A stretch of 13,586 bases of DNA from Desulfuromonadaceae bacterium (GTDB lineage Bacteria; Desulfobacterota; Desulfuromonadia; Desulfuromonadales; Geopsychrobacteraceae), in contig WTCI01000326.1 in assembly GCA_013138655.1 (NCBI GenBank), positions 1-13,586 on the forward strand, in the 5' to 3' direction. Shown here one piece after another: positions 1 to 6,934 of the stretch (position 1 is the stretch's first letter; the number at the start of each line of letters is the position of its first letter). The translations under genes were made by a program, and so were the position numbers. The notes beneath the pieces were generated by a model. That model saw only the letters and a program-made list of their open reading frames with translations. It did not search any database and was not told the DNA's origin.

Positions 1-48
1 TACTTTACGCTTTCCCCCAAGTGGTTCTACCTCAATGAAGATGCTTGC

Positions 49-804
49 GACTCCCTTGCGAACTGACCATGTCGCTCTTCCCTTGGGCCAAGTATCGTAA
101 GAGCAAGAGGGCAGCATAGCTCTCCACATCGGACTGGACGCCGACGGCTACCTGCCCGCATTTGTCGATCTGACTGAAGGCAAGGAGCATGAGATCAACA
201 TGGCCAGGGAGTTGGAACTTCCCAAAGGCTCTTACGTTGTTTTCGACCGTGGCTACACGGACTACGCTTGGTATCAGGAACTCTGCGAAGAAGATGTCCG
301 CTTCGTTACTCGACTCAAGCACAATGCCGTGACGATCCCCGGTCCGAAGCGCAGAGGCCGTAAAATCCCAGGTGTCCTGCTGGATCAGCAGATTCAACTG
401 AAGGGCATCGCCGGAACCTGCCGCAAAGTTGTGTATCTGGACGCGGAGACCGATATCACTTACGAATTTATGACCAATGCGCTGGATATCCCGGCTGCAA
501 CGGTCGCTGATTTATACAAAGAACGCTGGCAGATTGAGTTGTTTTTCAAGTGGATCAAGCAAACCTGCGTGTGAAGAGCTTTCTGGGAACCTCACGCAAC
601 GCCGTGATGACCCAACTCTGGATTGCCTTATGTGCCTACCTGGCGCTGGCATTCCTGAAGTTTCAGTCGAAACTTGGGCACTCCATGCAGCAGATGTTGC
701 GATTATTACAGTTAAATCTGTTTGAGAGACGCGATTTCATGGCGCTGTTTGCGCCGCCTTGGCCAAGAAAACCGTTATGCGACAGGCAGTTGTCGCTTAT
801 TTGA
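49..804 (+). pseudogene. IS4-family transposase, frameshifted remnant
   Basis: This is a DDE transposase of the IS4 family, broken into three reading frames. The first piece (about 63-107) reads LFPWAKYRKSK. The second (about 107-566) contains LHIGLDADGYLPAF and the second catalytic Asp in VVFDRGYTDY. The third (about 564-804) holds the C-terminus NLRVKSFLGTSRNAV to a stop at 802-804. The IS4 signature Y-x2-R-x3-E-x6-K is complete in YKERWQIELFFKWIK, carrying the catalytic Glu. Reading KQ into NLRVK needs one extra A in the AAA run near 562-566, so a single-base deletion explains the second break. The first break is near 102-110. A Asp-Ser pair at 49-54 may be the first catalytic Asp, but bases are missing just after it. 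The N-terminal third lies before the window or is lost. Family is confident; inactivity is inferred from the frame breaks. Confidence 0.85.
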
Positions 805-835
805 AACTATGAGACAGCAGTGACGTTGATTCCCC

Positions 836-864
836 TTGATTAAATCAAAACAAATGCCTATTAT
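836..864 (+). promoter_or_regulatory. sigma-70-like promoter for the hypothetical gene at 932
   Basis: TTGATT (836-841) and TATTAT (859-864) are separated by exactly 17 bp, in an AT-rich stretch between the transposase stop and the gene at 932. The expected start is near 871, giving a leader of about 60 nt. A 7-bp perfect inverted repeat, TTATTTG (861-867) with CAAATAA (874-880), overlaps the -10 and the likely start and could be an operator or a leader hairpin. Prediction by eye only. Confidence 0.5.
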
Positions 865-931
865 TTGCAGAAACAAATAAGCAAAGCCCAACCTTCGGCA
901 CAATAAACGTATCAAGAAAGGTCGAATTATT

Positions 932-1324
932 ATGGCTATAAAAAACATGTGGGGAAATCTCGCTGATATTTCGAATATCCGAACACCCCATGAAATTCTG
1001 TTAGAACAGAGCAATTTTCTCTCAGAAATGACCAATGGATTATTGGAATTTAAGATTGAACGTAAGCAGAGTAGTGCCGTATTCAGCTATGATGTTTACA
1101 TTACCCTTCCATCGATGAAATATATGGAGCGTCTGCTGCGCATGTCTCACGACATCAAACTTTATCCTGCGCTCTTGCACGATGCGCAGGAAAGCAGACA
1201 ATATGACAGTAAAAACCAGGAAGAATTTGAAGAAAATCTCGGAGCTATTCTCTCTTCGCCTGAAACCATGTCACTTATCAGTAGCTTAATGGTACAGTCC
1301 CGTTCCGGGGATTTTCTGGTCTGA
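932..1324 (+). CDS. Hypothetical protein, 130 aa
   Basis: This gene encodes a 130-residue soluble protein with no signal peptide or membrane segment. The ATG start is preceded by AAGAAAGG about 12 nt upstream, a promoter-like pair at 836-864, and a hairpin terminator at 1354-1378, so it looks like a monocistronic transcription unit. Residues near 17-38 (RTPHEILLEQSNFLSEMTNG) suggest an amphipathic helix. A central stretch, LLRMSHDIKLYP (about 66-77), and the C-terminal EEFEENLGAILSSPETMSL look like conserved blocks. From memory, small uncharacterised proteins in scattered bacteria share the RTP-x-IL-x-EQ and SHDIxLYP patterns, but I know no function for them. It is a lone gene between IS remnants, which suggests accessory DNA. 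Coding status is probable; function is unknown. Confidence 0.65.
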   Translation: MAIKNMWGNLADISNIRTPHEILLEQSNFLSEMTNGLLEFKIERKQSSAVFSYDVYITLPSMKYMERLLRMSHDIKLYPALLHDAQESRQYDSKNQEEFEENLGAILSSPETMSLISSLMVQSRSGDFLV

Positions 1325-1353
1325 AAGAGACTTTGCTCAATTTACATCTCAAA

Positions 1354-1378
1354 GGCGCTCTATGCAGGAGCACCTTTT
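1354..1378 (+). terminator. Rho-independent terminator of the hypothetical gene
   Basis: GGCGCTC (1354-1360) pairs with GAGCACC (1368-1374) around a 7-nt loop with one C/A mismatch, followed by TTTT (1375-1378). It begins 30 bp after the stop codon of the gene at 932-1324. Confidence 0.6.
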
Positions 1379-1379
1379 C

Positions 1380-1800
1380 CTATCATGTTAGTTGCCCGCC
1401 CGCCTGACCGTTGTGCACTCAGCATTGATGCTGTGCGCCGCCAAGCTGCGACACATCGCCGGGACCAGAGACGTCAAATGCCCTGTGCCTGACAATCCCT
1501 GCATTTAAGAGCATAGAATAGGTTTCCTTTGGGGTTGCCAGCCCAACCTGTCTGATATGTTGAGCTATCCATTTTACTGGCTGGGCAGATGGCAAATCTG
1601 TGCTTTCTTAGGACTCCTGCTATGCTGGAATCCCCTCCAGAGATTTTCATCTCAAAACTTTGAAAATTTTGAAAGCCCCCACCAGGGTATCAACCGCCGC
1701 CAATTCTTGTCTCAAAAATCGTGTCATTAAGCATTGAGGTGGTAAGAAAAAAGTGGATACTTTTATAAGGGCGGGTTAGTACCCCTCAGAGGAGGTGTTC
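1380..1800. other. Gene-free stretch between IS remnants
   Basis: About 420 bp with no recognisable gene. Short open frames exist on both strands (under 60 codons), but none has a good ribosome binding site or a familiar product. The end of the stretch, from about 1735, leads without a break into the IS3-type orfA stub and probably includes that element's terminal non-coding sequence; I cannot place the inverted repeat by eye. Its setting among three transposase remnants suggests insertion-sequence debris. Confidence 0.5.
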
Positions 1801-1801
1801 C

Positions 1802-1903
1802 GTGTCAAAAAAGAGAAGGCAGTACACACAGGAATTCAACGAGTCGGCAATCAAACTGATCACCGAGTGCAGGACCTGCAGGGTCTTGCATTGCCACATG
1901 TAA
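1802..1903 (+). pseudogene. IS3-family OrfA, N-terminal stub
   Basis: An AGGAGG Shine-Dalgarno sequence sits six bases before a GTG start at 1802. The product begins MSKKRRQYTQEFNESAIKLI, the typical start of the helix-turn-helix OrfA protein of IS3-family elements (compare RRxYTxEFKxxAVKLI). Similarity stops after about 22 residues, at TEC, and the frame ends at a TAA at 1901-1903 after unrelated residues. The rest of orfA and all of orfB (the DDE integrase) are absent, so the element was cut by a deletion or a later insertion near 1868-1890. The next recognisable sequence is a piece of a different transposase on the other strand. Confidence 0.75.
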
Positions 1904-2068
1904 CAAAGGTTCTGTACCGGATCCCAAACTGCTTTTTGGCGATCATCACCAACAGGTAGATGCACAGAGCAACCCCCAGATCTTGCGTTGATCTATGTAC
2001 GCGCGATCTATCGTGTAGATGGCCTCTTCGATGACAGGCATGTCATCAAGCATTCTGACGTCATGAAC
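1893..2068 (-). pseudogene. IS4-type transposase, internally deleted fragment
   Basis: Reading the minus strand from 2068 downward gives VHDVRMLDDMPVIEEAIYTI followed by DRAYID. This matches the region around the second catalytic Asp of IS4-group transposases (VHDVxxLD ... YxMDRxYxD). A few codons later, with a two-base frame slip at a G run, the sequence continues as WVALCIYLLVMIAKKQFGIR. That is the segment lying after the catalytic Glu signature in the same proteins. The catalytic Glu region between the two blocks is missing, so the fragment is dead. It differs in sequence from the IS4 remnant at 49-804, so two different elements are involved. It ends 17 bp from the stop of the gene at 2085-2801. 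Confidence 0.65.
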
Positions 2069-2084
2069 TCATTTCCCCGACAGC

Positions 2085-2801
2085 TCAACTTCTCGGCTTC
2101 CCGCGCAGGCGTTGGTTTTGCGGTTTTCCGGCGGTCTTTTTTTCGGCGACCCAGACGGCATGGCGGTAGCCTCCCTTGCCGGGTCTTTCGCATCGTACCG
2201 CGAAGCCGGCGGCGGCGAGGCGCCCTTCGAAGCCGGCGTCGGGGTTTTCGCCCCATACCGCAAAAACTCCACCGGGCTTGAGCGTGTCGCGGGTGCGCTC
2301 GATGGCGCGGCTGCCGTAGATCGGGTCGTTGTGTCGGTCGGTCTGGGGATGGGGACCGCGGTAGAGGTCGAGGATGACGGCGTCGAAGGCCTCGTCAGAC
2401 GATTGACGAATCAGCTCGGCAACGTCGGTGATTTCAACCGTTACGCGCGGGTCGCCGGCGGCTCCGCCGGTCAGTTCGGCGAGCGGGCCGAGGCACCACT
2501 CGAGGATTTTGGGATTGAGCTCGGCGACGATGACCCGGGCAGTTTCGGGCAGGGTGTCGAGCACCGCGCGCCGGGTGATCCCCATCCCCAGCCCGCCGAC
2601 CAGGACCCGCGGATTGGGGTGGTTTTTCAGGCCGCCGCCGCCGAGTTCGCCGAGGGCTATTTCGGAGCGTTGAGCTTTGCTGTTCATCAACACCTGGGGG
2701 CCGAGGGTGATGAGGAAGTCCCCCTTGCCGCGCTGGCGCAGCTCAAGGGTTCCCTCCTCTTCGGTGGCAAATCGGTCGAGTGTTTTCCAGGGCAGGGCCA
2801 T
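2085..2801 (-). CDS. Spermidine-synthase-like methyltransferase-fold protein
   Basis: A 238-aa cytoplasmic protein with the Rossmann fold of the spermidine synthase family. Visible landmarks are the nucleotide-binding loop VLVGGLGMGITRR (66-78), the acidic residue ending strand 2 in VAELNPKILEW (92-102), the acidic motif TDVAEL (125-130) and strand 4, FDAVILDLYRGPHP (139-152). True polyamine aminopropyltransferases carry a D-S-S/T-D-P motif at the strand-4 end; here it is DLYRGP, so aminopropyl transfer is doubtful. Family members like this one are usually annotated only as spermidine-synthase-like. The ATG is preceded by GAGGAAA at good spacing. The gene follows the helicase by 45 bp on the same strand and is noticeably richer in G+C than its neighbours. 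The substrate is unknown. Confidence 0.8.
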   Translation of the reverse strand: MALPWKTLDRFATEEEGTLELRQRGKGDFLITLGPQVLMNSKAQRSEIALGELGGGGLKNHPNPRVLVGGLGMGITRRAVLDTLPETARVIVAELNPKILEWCLGPLAELTGGAAGDPRVTVEITDVAELIRQSSDEAFDAVILDLYRGPHPQTDRHNDPIYGSRAIERTRDTLKPGGVFAVWGENPDAGFEGRLAAAGFAVRCERPGKGGYRHAVWVAEKKTAGKPQNQRLRGKPRS

Positions 2802-2830
2802 GGTGATTTCCTCGTATAAGCGGGGCCAGG

Positions 2831-2853
2831 AGGCTGTCCCGGAGGGTCAGCCT
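2831..2853 (-). terminator. Hairpin at the end of the helicase gene
   Basis: AGGCTG-T-CCC (2831-2840) pairs with GGG-T-CAGCCT (2844-2853) around a 3-nt loop, giving nine base pairs with one internal T/T mismatch. It overlaps the stop codon of the helicase (2847-2849). No T-tract follows on the minus strand, so it may be a processing or stability hairpin between the two genes and not a full terminator. Confidence 0.4.
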
Positions 2854-4169
2854 GTTGGTGCCATGCGGCGTGTTTTCGGCTTGGCTCCGGTACCGTTGCG
2901 ACCCGTTCCCGGTTTTGCCCCACCAGCATTGCGGCCGGTTCTCGGTCTGGATTTGCCGCTATTGCGACTATTTTTCACTTTGGCTCTGGGAGGATTCTGG
3001 CGCCCATTGTTTATCGGTTCAGCCGCTATGGAGGGATCGGGCTCGTAGCCTTCGATGACCACCTTGGGGACTGCGCGCTTGAGAAGGCGTTCGATATCGC
3101 GCAGCAGTTTGTGCTCATCTATGGACACCAGCGAGACTGCCTCCCCCTCGTTGCCGGCACGACCGGTGCGGCCGATTCGGTGCACATAATCCTCGGGCAC
3201 GTTGGGGAGTTCGAAGTTGACCACCTGGGGCAACTGATCGATGTCGAGACCGCGTGCGGCGATATCGGTGGCGACCAGGACACGTACCGCGCCCTTTTTG
3301 AAGTCGGCCAGTGCCCGGGTGCGGGCCCCCTGACTTTTATTGCCGTGGATGGCGGCTGCGCGAATGCCGTCCTTTTCCAGTTGTCCGGCGAGGCGATTGG
3401 CACCGTGTTTGGTACGAGTGAAGACCAGCACCTGCTGCCAGTTGCGCGAGCCGATCAGGAACGAGAGCAGTGCGCGCTTGCGTTTTTTATCAACCTGATG
3501 CACGACTTGAGCGACACTTTCGGCGGCAGGGTTACGACGCGCCACTTCGATGAGGGTCGGCGAGTTCAGCAAGCCGTCGGCCAATCGTTTGATCTCGTTG
3601 GAAAAGGTCGCGGAGAAGAGCAGGTTCTGCCGCTGTTTGGGCAACAGGGCGAGCACTCTGCGGATGTCATGGATGAAACCCATATCCAGCATGCGGTCGG
3701 CCTCGTCCAGCACCAGGACCTCCACCTGGGACAGATCCAGCGTCTTCTGGCCGACATGATCCAGCAGGCGTCCCGGTGTGGCCACCAGGATATCGACCCC
3801 CTTGCGCAGGACCTGGATCTGCGGACGAATATTGACGCCACCGAAGATGACCGCGGAGCGCAGTGGCAGGTGTTTACCGTAGGTGGCGACACTTTCGGCG
3901 ACCTGTGCGGCCAGTTCACGCGTGGGGGTAAGAATCAGAGCACGCACGGGACGATTCCCCTTGGCGGGCTTTTGGGCACTCAGGCGCTGCAACAGCGGTA
4001 AGGCAAAACCGGCGGTCTTGCCGGTGCCGGTCTGTGCGCTGGCCAGGATGTCGCGCCCTTCGAGTACCACAGGGATAGCCTTGGCTTGGATAGGGGTGAG
4101 TTGACTGTAGCCCTGTTCGGACACAGCACGAAGTAGTTCGGCCGAAAGGCCGAGGTCATTAAACGTCAT
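2847..4169 (-). CDS. rhlE: ATP-dependent DEAD-box RNA helicase, RhlE type
   Basis: This 440-aa protein unwinds short RNA duplexes, typically in ribosome assembly, RNA decay or cold adaptation. All the core motifs are present: Q-motif TPIQ (25-28), Walker A AQTGTGKT (45-52), PTRELA (82-87), TPGR (131-134), DEAD (155-158), SAT (186-188), then [12 protein letters not shown] and [10 protein letters not shown] in the second RecA domain. The tail after about residue 385 is basic and low in complexity, with near-repeats [10 protein letters not shown] and [10 protein letters not shown], as in RhlE-type RNA-binding tails. The frame is open up to 4247, but the usual RhlE start, MTFNDLGLS, is the ATG at 4169. 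GGAG lies about 12 nt upstream, a slightly long spacing, and the 26 extra residues look non-native. It is the first gene of a likely two-gene unit with the downstream methyltransferase-like gene. Confidence 0.93.
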   Translation of the reverse strand: MTFNDLGLSAELLRAVSEQGYSQLTPIQAKAIPVVLEGRDILASAQTGTGKTAGFALPLLQRLSAQKPAKGNRPVRALILTPTRELAAQVAESVATYGKHLPLRSAVIFGGVNIRPQIQVLRKGVDILVATPGRLLDHVGQKTLDLSQVEVLVLDEADRMLDMGFIHDIRRVLALLPKQRQNLLFSATFSNEIKRLADGLLNSPTLIEVARRNPAAESVAQVVHQVDKKRKRALLSFLIGSRNWQQVLVFTRTKHGANRLAGQLEKDGIRAAAIHGNKSQGARTRALADFKKGAVRVLVATDIAARGLDIDQLPQVVNFELPNVPEDYVHRIGRTGRAGNEGEAVSLVSIDEHKLLRDIERLLKRAVPKVVIEGYEPDPSIAAEPINNGRQNPPRAKVKNSRNSGKSRPRTGRNAGGAKPGTGRNGTGAKPKTRRMAPTG

Positions 4170-4297
4170 GGAAATATAGAACTCCGGGATTGGAACCGGC
4201 CTATCCAATGCGTCTGGCAAAGGAACGGTCTTAGGCTGGAAACACATAAACTAGGTGTCTGGGGAATATCGAGAAGAAACTACCGAGGACACAAACA

Positions 4298-4317
4298 GGT
4301 GCCGACCGAAGGGCACC
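4298..4317 (-). promoter_or_regulatory. UUCG-type hairpin between the ATPase operon and the helicase gene
   Basis: GGTGCC (4298-4303) and GGCACC (4312-4317) form a perfect 6-bp stem. On the minus strand the loop is CTTCGGTC, which contains the stabilising CUUCGG core, and the 3' side runs into a T-rich sequence. It could be a second terminator for the upstream operon or a structured leader of the helicase gene. Confidence 0.4.
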
Positions 4318-4341
4318 GAGATAATTTGTAACTGTAACATG

Positions 4342-4392
4342 AAAACTCCATCGTGTCCATCCAGAAACTTCGGATGAACACGATGGAGTTTT
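4342..4392 (-). terminator. Strong hairpin terminator of the ATPase operon
   Basis: Fifteen bases (4342-4356, AAAACTCCATCGTGT) pair perfectly with 4378-4392. An inner CATCC/GGATG stem (4358-4362 with 4372-4376) closes around AGAAACTTC. Each strand ends in TTTT, so it can work in both directions. It touches the stop codon of the ATPase gene at 4392. Relatives of this hairpin occur at 10277-10305 and 12884-12914. Confidence 0.85.
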
Positions 4393-5255
4393 CAGGAATG
4401 GGGGAATAGTTTCTCGCAGAGATTCTCAATCACCGGTCGATAGGCCGGTAGATCAAGCAGGGTTTCCCTGCGGGATAATGACCGTGGGATTTCCATGTCG
4501 AAGGGGATGCGGGCGACGATTTCACCGCCATTTTCAGCGACGACGGTTTCAATCCGTTTGCCCAGTTCCGGGTCGATCCCGGTTTTGTTGATCAGCACCA
4601 GGTGCGGAATGCGGAAACTCTCCATCAGTTTTGCCAGCCGCCGGTAGTCGGACAGGCCACTCAGGCTTTCTTCCAGAACGGCCAGCACCATGTCCACGCC
4701 GGTAAGGCTGGAGATGGCCTGGCAACTGGTGCCGGGAGGACCGTCGATGAGAATGAGATCCAGACTTTTTTCTGTGGCAACCGTTCTTGCTTGTTTGCGG
4801 ATACTGGCGATCAGCTTGCCGCTGTTGTCCTCTCCCGGGATCAGATCGGCATGCAGCAGAAAGCCGTTTTCAAGTTGACTGAGATATTTTGTTCCGGAAC
4901 AATGCGGCACCATGCTGATACATTTTTCCGGACAGACCCAGGCGCAAGCGGCACAGCCTTCGCATTCGTCATTGACGGAATAGTTTCCCTGCTCATCGAG
5001 ATCTATGGCGTTAAAAGCGCAGATTTCCGCACAGCGGCCGCATCGCGTGCAGCTTTCAGTGTCAATGTGTGCGACATCCATCGCATAGTAGCTGCTTTCC
5101 GAGAGTTTTTGCAGAGTTAATAAAATCGGTAAATTTGAGGCGTTGACATCGCCATCGACGGCGACGACCTCGGGGAGCAATTTGAGCAGGGCGGCGGTGA
5201 CGGAGGTTTTTCCTGCCCCGCCTTTACCGCTCATGACGGCAATCTGTCGGATCAT
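4392..5255 (-). CDS. MinD-type P-loop ATPase with inserted 2[4Fe-4S] ferredoxin domain (second copy)
   Basis: A 287-aa soluble ATPase of the MinD/Mrp/NifH superfamily. The deviant Walker A is GKGGAGKT (about residues 10-17) and the switch II strand is LILIDGPPGTSC (about 167-178). Between them sits a ferredoxin domain with two complete CxxCxxCxxxC motifs (Cys 69/72/75/79 and 98/101/104/108) plus an extra Cys at 112. The start ATG overlaps the stop of the upstream paralogue by four bases (ATGA), so the two are translationally coupled. Proteins of this build are paired with NifX-fold partners in many anaerobes and belong to the ORP complex of Desulfovibrio. Iron-sulfur or metal-cluster handling driven by ATP is the likely role, inferred from family and context. 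Last gene of the operon; a hairpin terminator follows directly. Confidence 0.9.
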   Translation of the reverse strand: MIRQIAVMSGKGGAGKTSVTAALLKLLPEVVAVDGDVNASNLPILLTLQKLSESSYYAMDVAHIDTESCTRCGRCAEICAFNAIDLDEQGNYSVNDECEGCAACAWVCPEKCISMVPHCSGTKYLSQLENGFLLHADLIPGEDNSGKLIASIRKQARTVATEKSLDLILIDGPPGTSCQAISSLTGVDMVLAVLEESLSGLSDYRRLAKLMESFRIPHLVLINKTGIDPELGKRIETVVAENGGEIVARIPFDMEIPRSLSRRETLLDLPAYRPVIENLCEKLFPHS

Positions 5256-6082
5256 GGTTTATCTATCTCCGCAGCAACTGCCTGTTGCAACAACCGGCAG
5301 ATTTGCTGATCACTCTGGCTGAGAATTTCACCGTTGAGCAGGGCCTTATGGTGTTCCGTCTTCAGGGGGATTGAAGCGGCCAACTTGAGACCGCGCTCTG
5401 CCAACACGGAAGTCAGTTGTTCATCACCCTGCGACTTGTTGGCAATGATCACCACTGATTTTTGTAAATCTTTCAGGATATCGAGCGTCTGCAGCATGTC
5501 GTGGATGCCGAACGGGGTCGGCTCGGCCACCAGCACAACCAGGTCGGCCGGTTTGATGGCGGCAACTGCGGCGCAGGAATTTCCCGGGGGCCCATCGATA
5601 ACTACCGTCCCCGGAGAATCGATCCGCTGAACGATATCCTGAATCAGGGCTGTGCCGCGGGTTGAGCCGATGTCCAAATCGCCAATAATTGTCCGGGCTC
5701 CGGTTTTGCCGGAATGACCGGTGCGTACCTTGCCGATACTTGCTTGTTTATAGCTGATGGCCCCTTCCGGACAGACCTCGCGGCAAAGATTGCAACTGTG
5801 GCACAGGGTTTCGGTCAAATAAATGTGGTTGGCAACCTTGTAGAGGGCATTGAAGCGGCACTCTTTGGTGCATACACCACAGGCGCTACAGAGTGACTCG
5901 TTGATTTCCGGCTGCTGTTGGGAAACCGCCCGGATTGTTTCATTCTCGGGTTGCAGAAAATACTCACCGTTGGGGGCATCGACATCCAGATCGTAATAAT
6001 CTGCCTGAAAAATGTGGGCAAGGGAGGTGGCGATGGTGGTTTTACCCGCACCACCCTTGCCGCTGACCACTGAGATAATCAA
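5252..6082 (-). CDS. MinD-type P-loop ATPase with inserted 2[4Fe-4S] ferredoxin domain (first copy)
   Basis: A 276-aa paralogue of the protein encoded just downstream. It begins MIISVVSGKGGAGKTT, with the deviant Walker A at residues 8-15. Two CxxCxxCxxxC clusters follow (Cys 65/68/71/75 and 94/97/100/104), and VVIDGPPGNSC (about 160-170) marks switch II. The start is a TTG at 6080-6082, only two bases after the upstream stop codon, with GGAG seven bases before it; no ATG is close enough to keep the Walker strand. The two ATPases differ clearly in the ferredoxin insert and C-terminus, so they probably act as a heterodimer, as proposed for paired ORP-type ATPases. Middle gene of the operon. 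Function in cluster loading or transfer is inferred. Confidence 0.9.
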   Translation of the reverse strand: MIISVVSGKGGAGKTTIATSLAHIFQADYYDLDVDAPNGEYFLQPENETIRAVSQQQPEINESLCSACGVCTKECRFNALYKVANHIYLTETLCHSCNLCREVCPEGAISYKQASIGKVRTGHSGKTGARTIIGDLDIGSTRGTALIQDIVQRIDSPGTVVIDGPPGNSCAAVAAIKPADLVVLVAEPTPFGIHDMLQTLDILKDLQKSVVIIANKSQGDEQLTSVLAERGLKLAASIPLKTEHHKALLNGEILSQSDQQICRLLQQAVAAEIDKP

Positions 6083-6084
6083 AA

Positions 6085-6843
6085 TCAGGCTCCGCCGCTG
6101 CAGACCTGGTCCTGACTGATCGGGCCGATCTGTCCTTGTAGATAGGCATCTATCGTTTCCTGAACGGTGTGGCCGTGCCCCGAATAGACTTCAATACCCT
6201 CTTGCTGGAAACCCATCAGGGGACGACCGCCGATGCCGGCGACGACCACCTTGTTAACATCCCAGCCCTTGAGCAGGGCGACTGGTACAGAACATCCGCC
6301 GACAACATGGCCCCCGTTTTCCATCGACTGGACAGCTATGACCTTGTCATTGACAATATCAACCAGCGTGTAGAAAGCGCACTTGCCGAAATGCCCGGAG
6401 CGGATTGAATTGAGCCCATCCTCGCTATCCGAAGGAATAGCAACGCGGACAGCCTCTGCGGCAACAGCTTCTGCCAGGGGAATTTCTACATCAGTTTGTG
6501 CACTATTCTGAGCATTGGCAACCAGGGTGCCATGCAGGGCTCGACTCAAGACCTCTTCAACAGTTCCGGTGGCCTCCTCGACATAGCGGATACCGGCTTT
6601 TTCCAGGGCATCAGAGGCCTTGGGGCCGACCCTCCCGGTGTAAACAACCTCAACCTTCTGTTCGGACATCAATTGGGCGGCGCCGGTTCCGGCACCGTTG
6701 CTCGCATTGACGCCTTCCTTGTTGTCGAAAGCGTAAACTTCCATGGTTTCGCTGTTGGCGATCATGAAAAACGGGGCCCGGCCGAAATGGGAATCAACCG
6801 GCGAGTCCATGCGCCCTTCTTGAGCGGTGACTGCAATAATCAT
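6085..6843 (-). CDS. Two-domain NifX/NifB-fold (dinitrogenase Fe-Mo cofactor family) protein, ORP-like
   Basis: A 252-aa cytoplasmic protein made of two copies of the NifX/NafY/NifB C-terminal fold. Copy one covers about residues 1-105 and copy two about 132-238, joined by an Ala-rich linker. Each copy has the family HFG motif (HFGRAPFF at 19-26 and HFGKCAFY at 151-158). Copy two also has GGHVVGGCSVP (177-187) and AGIGGRP (202-208), typical metal-cluster-binding loops; copy one lacks a comparable Cys. The C-terminus ends in CSGGA. The family binds iron, molybdenum or mixed-metal clusters, and the Desulfovibrio orange protein is a related single-domain member. It is the first gene of a three-gene operon with two ferredoxin ATPases. 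AGGAG sits six bases before the ATG. No nif structural genes are visible, so a role outside nitrogen fixation is likely. Confidence 0.88.
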   Translation of the reverse strand: MIIAVTAQEGRMDSPVDSHFGRAPFFMIANSETMEVYAFDNKEGVNASNGAGTGAAQLMSEQKVEVVYTGRVGPKASDALEKAGIRYVEEATGTVEEVLSRALHGTLVANAQNSAQTDVEIPLAEAVAAEAVRVAIPSDSEDGLNSIRSGHFGKCAFYTLVDIVNDKVIAVQSMENGGHVVGGCSVPVALLKGWDVNKVVVAGIGGRPLMGFQQEGIEVYSGHGHTVQETIDAYLQGQIGPISQDQVCSGGA

Positions 6844-6866
6844 TTTTATCTCCTGTTATGTTGATG

Positions 6867-6882
6867 GATCGTGCAAACGATC
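6867..6882 (-). promoter_or_regulatory. Small inverted repeat in the leader of the NifX-like operon
   Basis: GATCGT (6867-6872) and ACGATC (6877-6882) form a perfect 6-bp inverted repeat with a 4-nt spacer. It lies between the operator palindromes and the ribosome binding site, so it would be transcribed. It may be a leader hairpin or another protein site. Confidence 0.35.
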
Positions 6883-6894
6883 ACCTGTTTATTA

Positions 6895-6919
6895 TGTGCA
6901 TATGCACAATATTATTGTG
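6895..6919. promoter_or_regulatory. Double-palindrome operator of the NifX-like operon
   Basis: Two overlapping palindromes occupy this site: a perfect 14-bp TGTGCATATGCACA (6895-6908) and CACAAT-ATT-ATTGTG (6905-6919), which share a CACA half-site. They cover the -10 and the likely transcription start of the operon promoter, the usual position for a repressor. No regulator gene is adjacent, so the protein that binds is unknown. Confidence 0.6.
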
Positions 6920-6934
6920 ACCGCTTTTTGTCAA
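6906..6934 (-). promoter_or_regulatory. Sigma-70-like promoter of the NifX/ATPase operon
   Basis: On the minus strand a perfect TTGACA (6929-6934) and TATTGT (6906-6911) are 17 bp apart, 63 bp upstream of the ATG at 6843. The -10 is embedded in the operator palindromes. Desulfovibrio ORP operons are known to be sigma-54 dependent, but I see no TGGCAC-N5-TTGC element here. Confidence 0.65.

Noticed and set aside
1495..1665. Minus-strand frame of about 57 codons with Cys pairs (ICPASKMD, KCRDC)
   Set aside because: No Shine-Dalgarno sequence before the ATG and no recognisable family; short open frames of this size occur by chance.
2112..2819. Long plus-strand open frame opposite the spermidine-synthase-like gene
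   Set aside because: It is an antisense shadow of a G+C-rich gene; its product is Gly/Ala/Val-rich with no family motif.
3111..4001. 296-codon plus-strand open frame opposite the helicase
   Set aside because: It is a mirror of the DEAD-box helicase gene; no known domain or ribosome binding site is seen.
4170..4247. Longer start of the helicase at 4247
   Set aside because: The usual RhlE N-terminus is MTFNDLGLS at 4169, and the added residues ([10 protein letters not shown]...) do not look like the family.
4342..4392. CRISPR-like or attachment-site repeat
   Set aside because: It is a single hairpin with T-tracts next to a stop codon, fully explained as a terminator; no array of direct repeats is present in the window.
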